DNA from: Actinocrispum wychmicini | Lineage (GTDB): Bacteria; Actinomycetota; Actinomycetes; Mycobacteriales; Pseudonocardiaceae | Reading direction: 5' to 3' | DNA: 64,000 nt | Assembly (NCBI RefSeq): GCF_004345645.1 | Contig: NZ_SLWS01000007.1 | Location: 1 to 64,000, forward strand | Shown here: positions 17,326 to 25,944 of the stretch, one piece after another | How the letters are laid out: each line of letters opens with the position of its first letter | Numbering within the stretch: the first letter of the stretch is position 1 | Made by a program: the position numbers and the translations under genes | The notes under the pieces: generated by a model | Database searches by the model: none | What the model was told of the DNA's origin: nothing | Seen by the model: only the letters and a program-made list of their open reading frames with translations

Positions 17326-18193
17326 CCGAGGGATAGCCCTGCTCGGAGTGCCGTCGAGCGCCGGAACGCACGGACCTGGCCAGGAGAAGGCGCCCGCCGC
17401 GCTGCGGGCCGCGGGCCTGGTGGATCGGCTGGAGGCGGCCGGGATACCCGTCACTGACCACGGTGACCTGCCGGTCGAGCCGTTCCGGGCGGATCGCGAA
17501 CGTCGTAACCGGCAGAACGTCGACCGGGTGGCCGCCGTCGTGCGGTCGGTCTCCGTGGCGCTGCGGCCGTTGCTGGACGCGCCCGCGCTTCCGGTCCTGA
17601 TCGGCGGGGACTGCACGATCACCCTGGGCGCGATGGCGGCGTTGGTCGACAAGTGGCCGGACGCCGGCCTGCTGTACTTCGACGGCGACCTTGACCTGTC
17701 CACACCGGACTCCACGGTGTCCGGTGTGCTGGACACCATGGTGCTCGCCCATCTGCTGGGCGAGGGCACGCCGGAGCTGGAGGCGCCGGTGCTGGCGGTG
17801 GACCGGATCGAGGCGTTCGGCCACGACCCGCGCGAGCTGGGACCGGCGAGCCGGGAACGCCTGGCCCGGCATGGGTTGCGCACGACCGCGTGCACCGAGG
17901 TGACGGAGGCGAACGCGCGGGAACTGGCCGCGCGAGCCTGGACCCGGCTGGGTAGCGGCCAGGTGCTGCTGCACTTCGACGTGGACGTGGTCGACTCGGT
18001 CGACTTCCCGCTGGCGAACTTCCCGCATTTCAACGAGTGCCTGCCGGAGCGGGTCGCGATGGACTGCCTGGCCGAGTTCTGCTCCTCGCCTGGGCTGGCC
18101 GCGCTCGTCGTCACCGAGGTCAACCCGGACCGCGACCCGGACGGCGTGCTGGTGGACCGGCTCGTCGGCCACCTGGTGAACGCGCTGACCTAA
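17318..18193 (+). CDS. Ureohydrolase (arginase/agmatinase)-like protein with altered metal sites
   Basis: 291 aa from GTG 17318. The fold is shown by LLGVPSSAGTHGPGQEKAP, VLIGGDCTITLGAMAAL, LLYFDGDLDLSTPDS, VLLHFDVDVVDS and LVVTEVNPDRDPDG. In arginases the first metal ligand is the His of GGDH and the second site is DAHxD. Here they read GGDC (Cys99) and DGDLD (Asp124 in the His position), while DVDVVD is intact. The binuclear Mn site is therefore changed. It might still hydrolyse a guanidino or amidino group, or act on another C-N bond. It runs convergently into the DLH-like gene, with ends overlapping. Confidence 0.75.
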   Translation: MDDRGIALLGVPSSAGTHGPGQEKAPAALRAAGLVDRLEAAGIPVTDHGDLPVEPFRADRERRNRQNVDRVAAVVRSVSVALRPLLDAPALPVLIGGDCTITLGAMAALVDKWPDAGLLYFDGDLDLSTPDSTVSGVLDTMVLAHLLGEGTPELEAPVLAVDRIEAFGHDPRELGPASRERLARHGLRTTACTEVTEANARELAARAWTRLGSGQVLLHFDVDVVDSVDFPLANFPHFNECLPERVAMDCLAEFCSSPGLAALVVTEVNPDRDPDGVLVDRLVGHLVNALT

Positions 18194-18816
18194 GACAGCG
18201 TGCGGCCCAAGAAGTCCACTGTACGGCGCCACGCGGTCTCGGCCGCGTCGGCGTCGTACGCCTCCGGGCGGCTGGTGTTGAAGAACGCGTGCTTGGCGCC
18301 TGGATAGCTGTACAGCTCGACGGACTTGCCCAACGCCACCAGGTGCTGGGTGAACTCGCCGACCTCCTCGGCGGTGGCGAACTCGTCCTCGGTGGCCACG
18401 TGTGCCTGGATCGGCGCGGTGATCTCGGCGAGGTTCGGCGGCACGCACACGCCGTAGAACGCCACCGCCGCCGAGATCCGGTCGCGCAGTTCGGCGGCGA
18501 TCTTGATGCCCAGTTCCGCCCCGAAACTGAACCCGACCACACCCACAGGACGCCCGTCGGCGAGCTCGGATGCCTGATCGACCGCGCCGAGTGCCCGGGT
18601 TCGGGCGTCCTCGTCGCTGAGGGCGAGACGCAACTCGCGGGCGCGCACCGGATCGTCAGTGTGCGCACCGCGGTACAGGTCGGCGGCGACCGTCGTGAAG
18701 CCCGAGTCGGCGAATCTGCGGGCGAGCGTGCGGAAGTGGTCGGTCAGTCCCCACCAGGAGTGCAGCAGGACCACGACCGGTCCGCTGCTCTCGGCCTGCT
18801 CCACCAGGTCGGCCAT
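18190..18816 (-). CDS. Dienelactone hydrolase family protein
   Basis: 208 aa from ATG 18816 with GAAGGA upstream. An alpha/beta hydrolase: VVVLLHSWWGLTDHFR, nucleophile Ser in GVVGFSFGAELG (Cys in classical dienelactone hydrolase), acid in VATEDEF and His in YPGAKHAFFNTSRPE. Lies ten bases after the GNAT gene in the same operon. Could hydrolyse an ester or lactone intermediate, edit the NRPS, or detoxify the product. Specific substrate not inferable. Confidence 0.75.
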   Translation of the reverse strand: MADLVEQAESSGPVVVLLHSWWGLTDHFRTLARRFADSGFTTVAADLYRGAHTDDPVRARELRLALSDEDARTRALGAVDQASELADGRPVGVVGFSFGAELGIKIAAELRDRISAAVAFYGVCVPPNLAEITAPIQAHVATEDEFATAEEVGEFTQHLVALGKSVELYSYPGAKHAFFNTSRPEAYDADAAETAWRRTVDFLGRTLS

Positions 18817-18826
18817 AGTCAATCCT

Positions 18827-19390
18827 TCAGGTCGCGAGCCGCATGACCGGTCGCGTCGGGCTGCGCCGGGCCACCTCGGCGAATCCTTCCGACCGCAGCA
18901 ACGTGACGAGCCCGTGGTACGCCGCGTCCGCGGCCACCGGCCCGAGCGTGTCGTCGACCGGATACGCCTCGACCAGCTCGGCACCCTGCGAACGGGCGTA
19001 CTCGACCGCGCCACGGACCAGCGCGCGGGCGACACCGGCGCCGCGATGCGGCTTGGGCACGTACAGGCAGACCAACGCCCACACCGGCTTCTGGTCGACC
19101 GGCTTGCTGATCGGTGACCGGTCCAGCCGCGAGTACTCCGTTCGGGGAGCGATCGACACCCAGCCGACCGCGGCGCCGTCGCGATACGCCACGAGGCCCG
19201 GCCGGCTGTCCGCGTCGACCAGCCGCTTGAGCGCTTTCCGGTTGCCGTCACCCCATTGTGTCTTGCGTTCCTGTGGGGTCTGCCGGAAGAACATGCACCA
19301 ACAGCCGTTCACCGAGCCGCGTTGGCCGAGCATGCCCTGCACGTCGTCCCAGTCGTCGCCGGTGACCGGACGGACCGTGACGTTCTCCAC
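18827..19390 (-). CDS. GNAT-family N-acetyltransferase
   Basis: About 187 aa from GTG 19390. The acetyl-CoA-binding region is visible as VCLYVPKPHRGAGVARAL followed by YARSQGAELVEAYPVDD. Preceding strands include VAYRDGAAVGWVSIAP. GNAT enzymes in antibiotic clusters either protect an amine during assembly or provide self-resistance by acetylating the product. Either fits an amine-rich aziridine peptide. It sits between the oxygenase and the hydrolase genes. Confidence 0.75.
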   Translation of the reverse strand: MENVTVRPVTGDDWDDVQGMLGQRGSVNGCWCMFFRQTPQERKTQWGDGNRKALKRLVDADSRPGLVAYRDGAAVGWVSIAPRTEYSRLDRSPISKPVDQKPVWALVCLYVPKPHRGAGVARALVRGAVEYARSQGAELVEAYPVDDTLGPVAADAAYHGLVTLLRSEGFAEVARRSPTRPVMRLAT

Positions 19391-19401
19391 AGGAGGCGAT
19401 A

Positions 19402-20361
19402 CTACCGGTTCAGTTTGAGGGGGAAGCGTTGCTCCGGGATGATCGGGCCCTGCTGGAACCCGAGCTGGGCGGCGTACAGGTCCTCCGGCACGCCTCGCAC
19501 GATCACCTCGGCCTTCTCGGGGTCGTCCGCCGAGGAGAACTCCACCTCGATGCCGGGTGGCTGGCCGATGATCGAGAACGAGCGCTCGCCGACGCGTTCC
19601 ATCGCGAAGGCCCGTGCGCCGTCCAGGGTGACCACGAGACGACCGTTCTCCGGGTGGCATTGGGCGACCCCGTCGCGGGCGAGTTCTTGCAAGCTGGTGC
19701 CGTGCCCGAACAGTGGCATCAGTGTCGCGGGCAGCGTGAAGTCGCACGCGAACGGGGCCAGCGTGGTGTCCGTTCGTTCGGCCTCGGCGACCAGTGGCCG
19801 GTGCGTCGAGATTCCCGTCTGTCGCTTCTCGGCCACCAGCTCGGGCGGGAACAGCCCGAGGACGAAGTCGTTGATTTGCACGTCGATGACCATGTGCACG
19901 CGGGTCACGTCGCTGTCGTTGCGCAGCCAGTGCCTGCGGGAGAAGTCTCCCCACCACAGTTCGCCCGGCTGCCAGAACACGCGTTCGCCGTCGATCACCA
20001 TGATCACGTCCGGGTGCGTGACGATCGGCACGTGCAGCCGTAGCGAGCCGAACTGGAAGTTCGACCCGGCGTCGTTGTGCTCGCCGATGTCCGAGCCGGG
20101 CGGCAGGGTGAGCAGTCGGACCAGCAGCTTCGGGCAGTCCAGCTCGGCGAGGATCCGGGCGAGGTACGGCGCGTGGTCCAGCGCCGGCGTCGGGCCGAAG
20201 TGGTGCAGCCGGTCGGGCAGTTGCGCGTAGAGCTCCAGGCCGGTCCAGTCACCGTCGTGGTACGGGCCGGGCTGCGGGGCCTGCGGCAGTGCGCGCAGGC
20301 TGTCGAGGTCACGGCGCAGCAGCTCGGGGTCGTAGTCGCGGGGCAGCCGTGCGCAGATCAT
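19402..20361 (-). CDS. AspH-type 2-oxoglutarate/Fe(II) hydroxylase
   Basis: 319 aa; ATG 20361 overlaps the transketolase stop by four bases. The double-stranded beta-helix core of the aspartyl/asparaginyl beta-hydroxylase family is clear. It shows HND (His95, Asp97) in IGEHNDAGSNFQFGSLRLH, then GERVFWQPGELWWGDFSRRH (distal His144), then the 2OG-binding Arg in DVTRVHMVID. It should hydroxylate an amino acid or peptidyl residue of the product. The C-terminal ~140 residues (FACDFTLPATLMPLFGHG) lack a recognised domain and may bind a carrier protein. Confidence 0.8.
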   Translation of the reverse strand: MICARLPRDYDPELLRRDLDSLRALPQAPQPGPYHDGDWTGLELYAQLPDRLHHFGPTPALDHAPYLARILAELDCPKLLVRLLTLPPGSDIGEHNDAGSNFQFGSLRLHVPIVTHPDVIMVIDGERVFWQPGELWWGDFSRRHWLRNDSDVTRVHMVIDVQINDFVLGLFPPELVAEKRQTGISTHRPLVAEAERTDTTLAPFACDFTLPATLMPLFGHGTSLQELARDGVAQCHPENGRLVVTLDGARAFAMERVGERSFSIIGQPPGIEVEFSSADDPEKAEVIVRGVPEDLYAAQLGFQQGPIIPEQRFPLKLNR

Positions 20362-21311
20362 GATGGGATCAACTCCTCACTCGGGCGGTCGGCGAGCAGC
20401 TCAAGCGCGGCTTCGGCGACCGCTTTCCCTGTGATGCCATAGGTGTCCAGCAGATGTTCCGGCGTGCCCACCTGCGCACAGAACCGGTCGGGCATGCCGA
20501 TCCGGCGCAGCCGGGCGGGTGCGTGCTCGGCGAGCACCTCGGCGACCGCACTGCCCAGACCGCCGATGACGCTGTGCTCCTCCACGGTGACCAGGCCGCC
20601 GGTCTCGATCGACGCATCCACAATGGATTCCACGTCGAACGGTTTGAGCGTGCTGACGTCCAGCACGCGGGCACTGACTCCGCTCGCCACGAGCTGTTCA
20701 TGCGCGGCCAGCGCGGCGAGGACGGGATGCGGCCCGCACGCCACCAGAGTCACATCGGTGCCGGCACGCAACCTCGCCGCTCGGCCGAGCACGAACCGGG
20801 CGCCAGGTGGATGCACGTCCGGGGTCGCCTTACGGCCCAGTCGAAGGTAGCTGGGGCCGGGCAGCCCGGCCTGCACAGCCACCGCCTGGGCGATCATGGC
20901 CGCGTCACTGGGGACGATCACGGTCATGTTCGGCAGCGCGCGCATCACCGCGATGTCTTCGAGCGACTGATGGGTCGGGCCGAAATGCCCGCCGGACAGG
21001 CCGGCGTGGCTGGCCGCGATGTGCACCGGCAGCGCGTTGTACGCGATGTCGATCTTCACCTGTTCCCCCGCGCGCAGGCAGGCGAACGAGGCCATGGTGT
21101 TGACGAACGGGATCTTGCCGGACGCGGCCAGCCCGGCGGCGACGCTCATCATGTTCGCCTCGGCGATCCCGAGGTCGACGTAGCGCCGCGGGAACTGGCG
21201 GCCGAAGCCGTCCTCCAGGCCGCCCATGTCCGAGTCGCAGCACCAGATCCGTTCGTCGCGTGCGGCGAGTTCGGCCAGTGCGGCGCGGTAGGCGTCTCGG
21301 GGCGCGGTCAT
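20358..21311 (-). CDS. Transketolase, C-terminal subunit
   Basis: 317 aa, the pyrimidine-binding and C-terminal half of a split transketolase. Visible: RRYVDLGIAEANMMSVAAGL (conserved catalytic Glu region), FVNTMASFACLRAGEQVKID, SHAGLSGGHFGPTHQSLEDI and the C-terminal LVTVEEHSVIGGLGSAVAEV. Works with the adjacent N-terminal subunit, coupled by ATGA. In vazabitide-type pathways such a pair transfers a two-carbon ketol unit to the LysW-bound semialdehyde, and the same job is proposed here. Confidence 0.85.
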   Translation of the reverse strand: MTAPRDAYRAALAELAARDERIWCCDSDMGGLEDGFGRQFPRRYVDLGIAEANMMSVAAGLAASGKIPFVNTMASFACLRAGEQVKIDIAYNALPVHIAASHAGLSGGHFGPTHQSLEDIAVMRALPNMTVIVPSDAAMIAQAVAVQAGLPGPSYLRLGRKATPDVHPPGARFVLGRAARLRAGTDVTLVACGPHPVLAALAAHEQLVASGVSARVLDVSTLKPFDVESIVDASIETGGLVTVEEHSVIGGLGSAVAEVLAEHAPARLRRIGMPDRFCAQVGTPEHLLDTYGITGKAVAEAALELLADRPSEELIPS

Positions 21312-22099
21312 CCGAGTGCCGCCAGTGCCCGTTGCCGCGCCTGCGGGGTGAACGTCACGTAGTGCCCCTTCTTCCGGTTCTCCAGGAACGGGATTCCCTT
21401 GCCCTTGACGGTGTCCGCGAGCACCACTCGCGGCTTGCCGTCAGCCGGGCGCTCGGCCAGCACATCCGCCAGCGCGGACGGGTCATGGCCGTCTACTTCG
21501 GACACGTCCCAGCCGAATCCGGCCCATCGTGTGGCCAGTAGATCCAGGCCGGTGCGTCGCGCGGTGCTGCCGCTGATCTGCAGGCCGTTTCGGTCGACGA
21601 TCGCGGTGAGGGTGTCCAGGCCGAGGAACGCGGCCGAGCCAGCCGCCTCCCAGACGCTGCCTTCCTGCAGTTCGCCGTCGCCGAGCAGGACGAACGTGCG
21701 GTTGTCGCGGCCGTCGCGCTGCGCGGCCAGGGCAAGGCCGACACCGAGCGACAGACCGTGGCCCAGCGAACCGGTGGGCAGCTCCACCCCGGGCACCGCC
21801 CGGGTCGGGTGGCCGCCGAGCCGGCTGCCGGCCTGGGCATAGCCACCCAACTCTCCCACTGGGAAGAAGCCGCGTTCGGCCAGCACGGCGTACAGCCCGA
21901 CGGCCGCGTGCCCTTTGCTGAGCAGAAAGTAGTCGCGGTCCGGCCAGTCCGGCTGCTCCGGGCGAACCCGCATGACGTCGAAGTACAGGACGGTCAGGAT
22001 GTCCGCAGCGGACAGTGCGCCGCCGACGTGTGCGCCCTCCGGCCCGGCTGCCATCTCGACGATGTGCCTGCGTACCCGCGATGCCAGTGCTGTGGTCAA
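21308..22099 (-). CDS. Transketolase, N-terminal (TPP-binding) subunit
   Basis: About 263 aa. A TTG start at 22099 is chosen because it overlaps the NRPS stop (TTGA) and a GAGGAG lies 12 bases upstream; longer starts would lie inside the NRPS gene. Features: GAHVGGALSAADILTVLYFD, FLLSKGHAAVGLYAVLA, ELPTGSLGHGLSLGVGLAL and the TPP/Mg motif GDGELQEGSVWEAA with IVDRNGLQ. Splitting of transketolase into two genes is common for secondary-metabolite and archaeal-type enzymes. Confidence 0.85.
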   Translation of the reverse strand: MTTALASRVRRHIVEMAAGPEGAHVGGALSAADILTVLYFDVMRVRPEQPDWPDRDYFLLSKGHAAVGLYAVLAERGFFPVGELGGYAQAGSRLGGHPTRAVPGVELPTGSLGHGLSLGVGLALAAQRDGRDNRTFVLLGDGELQEGSVWEAAGSAAFLGLDTLTAIVDRNGLQISGSTARRTGLDLLATRWAGFGWDVSEVDGHDPSALADVLAERPADGKPRVVLADTVKGKGIPFLENRKKGHYVTFTPQARQRALAALG

Positions 22100-25000
22100 C
22101 GTACGGTCTCCTCGGTCAGCAGGTGGTCGAGCGCGGCGGCCAGGTGCTCGACGTGCGGCGGGCGCATCATCGAGTAGTGATCGCCTGGTACCTTCTCGAT
22201 CGACAGACCAGCTCCCGCCAAGGGTTCCCACCGGTTGACCGGGCTGGTGTCCGGCGGTTCGTCGGCGGCCTGGAAGGCCACCACCCGCCCGGGGAACGGT
22301 TTCGGCTCGTAGTCGCGGACAGCGCGGACACTGGCGTCGAACGTGGCCAGCAGCCGCGCGAGCTGCTCCAGGTCGGTGCCCGGTGGCAGCACATCGTGGG
22401 CAATCGCTTGCGCCAGGACGGTTTTCGCAACCGGAGTGCCCTGGCGCAGGTCGGTCGGGTCGATCACCAGGTCACGGTTGGCCGCGCGGCCCAGCTCCCA
22501 GGCGAACCACGCGGCGATGTCGGCCTCGTAGGCCTGTTCGAAGCCGTTGTCCAGGTTCGGCGGCCCGCCGTCGAGCACTGCCAGCATCTCGACGTCTTCG
22601 CCTTCGGTGAGCAACTGGTGGGCGACGGCGAGCGCGGTGACACTGCCGACGCAGTAGCCGGCCAGCCGATACGGTCCCGGTTGGACTGTCCGAATGGCGT
22701 CGGCATACCGTTTGGCGGCGGCTTCGAGTGACCGTTCAGGCTGTTGGCCCGCGTCGAGCCCGATCGCCTGCAACCCGTAGACCGGCTGGTCGGCGGGTAG
22801 GTGCCGGGCCAGGTCGACGTAGCTCAGCGCGTTGCCTACCGCCGGCGGTAGGCAGAACAACGGCGGCCGGTCGCCCGTCTCGCGGATCGCCACAACCGGC
22901 GACCAGATTCGTGGCTCGTCGCCGCGGCGCAGTTCCCGCGCGAGGCGTTCGACGGTGGCACCGCCGGAGAACATCACCGACACCGGCAAGTCGTGGCCGT
23001 AGCGTTGCTTGATCCGGCCAAGCATCCGGATGACGCGCAGCGAGTTGCCGCCGAGGTCGAAAAAGTCATCGGTCACGCCTACCGGCCGGACCGCCAGCAG
23101 CTCCTCCCAGAGCGCGACAAGTTCCAGCTCCAGCCCGTCCCGCGCGGGCACAACCGCCGTAGGCACAGCACCAGCGGGTTCAGGCAGCGAGTTGCGGTCG
23201 ACTTTCCCGTTGGCGGACAGCGGGATCTCGCCCAGCGGCACGACCACCGCGGGCACCATGTACTCGGGCAGCACCCGGGCAAGCCGCTCGCGCACGTCGG
23301 TGTCGCCGACGACGTACGCCACGAGCTGGTCCGCCCGTGCCACCACCACGGCGTCCCGCACGCCGTCCTGCGCCCGGATCGCGGTCTCGACCTCGCCCAG
23401 CTCGATCCGGAACCCGCGCAGCTTCACCTGGTGGTCGAGCCGGCCGAGGTACTCGATCGCGCCGTCCGGCCGCCATCGGGCCAGGTCGCCGGTGCGGTAC
23501 ATCGTGCCGCCGTGGAACGGGTTCGGCACGAACCGTTCGGCCGTTAGCTCGGGTCGGTTCACGTAGCCGGTGGCCACCTGGACGCCGCCGATGAACAATT
23601 CGCCCGGCACCCCGACCGGCGTTGGTTCGCCCACCGCGTCCAGGACGTAAAGCCGCGTGTTGGCGATCGGCCGGCCGATGGGCACTGTGTTCCCAGGGTC
23701 GCCGGGCGCACACCGCCAGTGGCTCACGTCGATCGCGGCTTCCGTCGGTCCGTACAGGTTGTGCAACTCCGCTGACGTGCCGGTGCCATGGAACCGGCGG
23801 ACGAGCGCGGCAGGGAGCGCCTCGCCACTGCAGAGCACACGCCGCAGCGACGGGCACTGAGCGATGTCGGTGGCTTCCAGGAACACTTGCAGCATCGATG
23901 GAACAAAGTGGACAGTGGTCACGTTCTCCGCGCGGATCAGCTCGGCCAGATAACCGGGATCCTTATGACCGCCCGGCCGGGCGAGCACCAGGCGCGCGCC
24001 CGCGACCAGCGGCCACAGGAACTCCCACACCGAGACGTCGAAGCTGTACGGCGTCTTCTGCAGGACTACGTCTGTGCCGTCGAGCTGGAACTCGCGCTGC
24101 GTCCAGACCAGCCGGTTCACCAGCCCGCGGTGTATGTTCGCCACACCTTTGGGCTGCCCGGTCGAACCGGATGTGTAGATGACGTACGCGCAGTCGTCAG
24201 GCCCGACCGACCGTGGCAGTGGAGTCGTCGGCGCCTGGAGGTCATCCAGGTCGACCACGGTCCGTACACCGGACGGCACACTGTCGCGTGCCCGGCCGTG
24301 CGTCAGCACGATGTCGAGTCCGGCGTCCTCGGCCATGAACGCCAGCCGCTCCGCCGGATAGCCCGGATCCAGCGGCAGGTAAGCACATCCCGCTTCGAGC
24401 ACGCCGAGCAGCCCGGCGACCAACTCGACGGAACGCTCCAGGCACAGCCCGATCCGACGCCCAGCGCCGAGTTCACTCAGCACGTGCGCGACCTGGTTGG
24501 CGCGCTCACCCAGCTCGCGGTACGTCAGTCGTTGCTCGCCGCAGACGAGCGCGACCGCGTCCGGGGTGGCCGCCATCTGCCGCCGGATCAACGTGGTCAC
24601 GGGGATGCCGGACGGGAACTCGACGGCCGTGTCATTCCAGGCGTTCAGCACCAGGTTCCGTTCCGCGGCCGGCAGCAACGGCAGTTCGGTGACCGGACGC
24701 TCCGGGTCGTCGACGACGGCGGCGAGCAGCGTCCGGTAGTGGCTGAGGAATCGGTCGAGCCAGGTGTCGCCGAACAGGTCGGTCCGGTACTCCACGGCGA
24801 TCGCCAGCTCGTCACCGGCGCGGCTGACCGTGATGTTCAGGTCGTACTTGACGCGATCGCGGTACGGTGGCAGGAATTCGAACCGCAGCTGACCACCGGA
24901 CGTGCCCGGCGACGGCGTGTTGTCCACAGTGAACATCACCTGGAAGATCGGCGTCCGCGCGACCGTCCGGTCCGGTTGGACGGCGTCCACGATGTGCTCG

Positions 25001-25944
25001 AACGACAGGCTTTGGTGCTCGTATCCGGCGAGCGTGGCGGCGCGTATCCGACCGAGCAGCTCACGGAAGCCGAGAGCGCCGGTGAGATCCGTCCGCAGGG
25101 GGAGGGTGTTGATGAAGCAGCCGACGAGCGGTTCGAGTTCCGGACGCGGCCGGCCGGCGGTGGGCGTACCGACCACGACGTCCGGCTGGCCCGTGTAGCG
25201 GCTCAGCAACACCTGGAACGCGCCGACCAAGGTCATGTACAACGTCACGCCTTCAGCCTCGGCCAACGTGTCGAGATCGTCGGTCAGATCGGCGGACAAC
25301 CGTGCCGTGGCGATCGCACCCGCGCCGGACGGGCTCTTGCCGCGCGGGAACTCGGTGGGCAACTCCAGGACTGCGGGTGCACCCGCCAAGGTGTTCCGCC
25401 AGTACTCCACGTCCTCGCCGAGCGCCTCCGCAGCGAGATTCTCCCGTTGCCAGACGGCGAAATCCCGGTACTGGACGGCCAGTTCCGGCAGTTCTTCACC
25501 GGCGTACAGCGCGGCCAGGTCGCGGAACAGCACACCGAGCGACCAGCCGTCGATGACGATGTGATGCGCGGTCAGCAGCAGGACATGGTCGGTTCCGGTG
25601 TCCAGGAGCGCACAGCGCAGCAACGGACCTGTCGCCAGGTCGAACGCGCCGGCCGCTTCCCGGCGGATCGCGGCGTCCACATCGGACGTCTCGTATACCG
25701 GCAGTGGCACGTCCGTGGGCTCGCCGATCACCTGCATGGGTTCGCCGTCGACCTCGCGAAACGTCGTGCGCAGAGCCTCGTGCCGGGCCACGAGCGCGGT
25801 CAAGGCTCTGCGCAGCGCGGCCACATCGAGATCGCCGTGCAGCCGGACGGCGACCGGCACGTTGTACGCCGAACTGCCTGGTTCGAGGCGATCGAGGAAC
25901 CACAGCCGTCGCTGCGCGAACGAGGTGGGCACCATCGTCGTCAT
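22096..25944 (-). CDS. NRPS, terminal module C-A-T-TE (predicted serine)
   Basis: 1282 aa. Condensation domain ~5-430 with HHIVIDG (127-133). Adenylation ~450-920 with TSGSTGQPKG, specificity loop SFDVSVWEF and YGPTEAAID. Carrier Ser968 in DLGGNSLR. Thioesterase ~1025-1280. Reading the binding pocket against the GrsA scheme gives D-V-W-H-L-S-L-I-D, identical to the standard serine code. The TE nucleophile elbow is GYCVG (Cys1098) rather than GxSxG, and its His lies in PGDHYSMM. It is coupled to the previous NRPS and the next transketolase gene by four-base overlaps. Expected to add Ser last and release the peptide. Confidence 0.9.
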   Translation of the reverse strand: MTTMVPTSFAQRRLWFLDRLEPGSSAYNVPVAVRLHGDLDVAALRRALTALVARHEALRTTFREVDGEPMQVIGEPTDVPLPVYETSDVDAAIRREAAGAFDLATGPLLRCALLDTGTDHVLLLTAHHIVIDGWSLGVLFRDLAALYAGEELPELAVQYRDFAVWQRENLAAEALGEDVEYWRNTLAGAPAVLELPTEFPRGKSPSGAGAIATARLSADLTDDLDTLAEAEGVTLYMTLVGAFQVLLSRYTGQPDVVVGTPTAGRPRPELEPLVGCFINTLPLRTDLTGALGFRELLGRIRAATLAGYEHQSLSFEHIVDAVQPDRTVARTPIFQVMFTVDNTPSPGTSGGQLRFEFLPPYRDRVKYDLNITVSRAGDELAIAVEYRTDLFGDTWLDRFLSHYRTLLAAVVDDPERPVTELPLLPAAERNLVLNAWNDTAVEFPSGIPVTTLIRRQMAATPDAVALVCGEQRLTYRELGERANQVAHVLSELGAGRRIGLCLERSVELVAGLLGVLEAGCAYLPLDPGYPAERLAFMAEDAGLDIVLTHGRARDSVPSGVRTVVDLDDLQAPTTPLPRSVGPDDCAYVIYTSGSTGQPKGVANIHRGLVNRLVWTQREFQLDGTDVVLQKTPYSFDVSVWEFLWPLVAGARLVLARPGGHKDPGYLAELIRAENVTTVHFVPSMLQVFLEATDIAQCPSLRRVLCSGEALPAALVRRFHGTGTSAELHNLYGPTEAAIDVSHWRCAPGDPGNTVPIGRPIANTRLYVLDAVGEPTPVGVPGELFIGGVQVATGYVNRPELTAERFVPNPFHGGTMYRTGDLARWRPDGAIEYLGRLDHQVKLRGFRIELGEVETAIRAQDGVRDAVVVARADQLVAYVVGDTDVRERLARVLPEYMVPAVVVPLGEIPLSANGKVDRNSLPEPAGAVPTAVVPARDGLELELVALWEELLAVRPVGVTDDFFDLGGNSLRVIRMLGRIKQRYGHDLPVSVMFSGGATVERLARELRRGDEPRIWSPVVAIRETGDRPPLFCLPPAVGNALSYVDLARHLPADQPVYGLQAIGLDAGQQPERSLEAAAKRYADAIRTVQPGPYRLAGYCVGSVTALAVAHQLLTEGEDVEMLAVLDGGPPNLDNGFEQAYEADIAAWFAWELGRAANRDLVIDPTDLRQGTPVAKTVLAQAIAHDVLPPGTDLEQLARLLATFDASVRAVRDYEPKPFPGRVVAFQAADEPPDTSPVNRWEPLAGAGLSIEKVPGDHYSMMRPPHVEHLAAALDHLLTEETVR

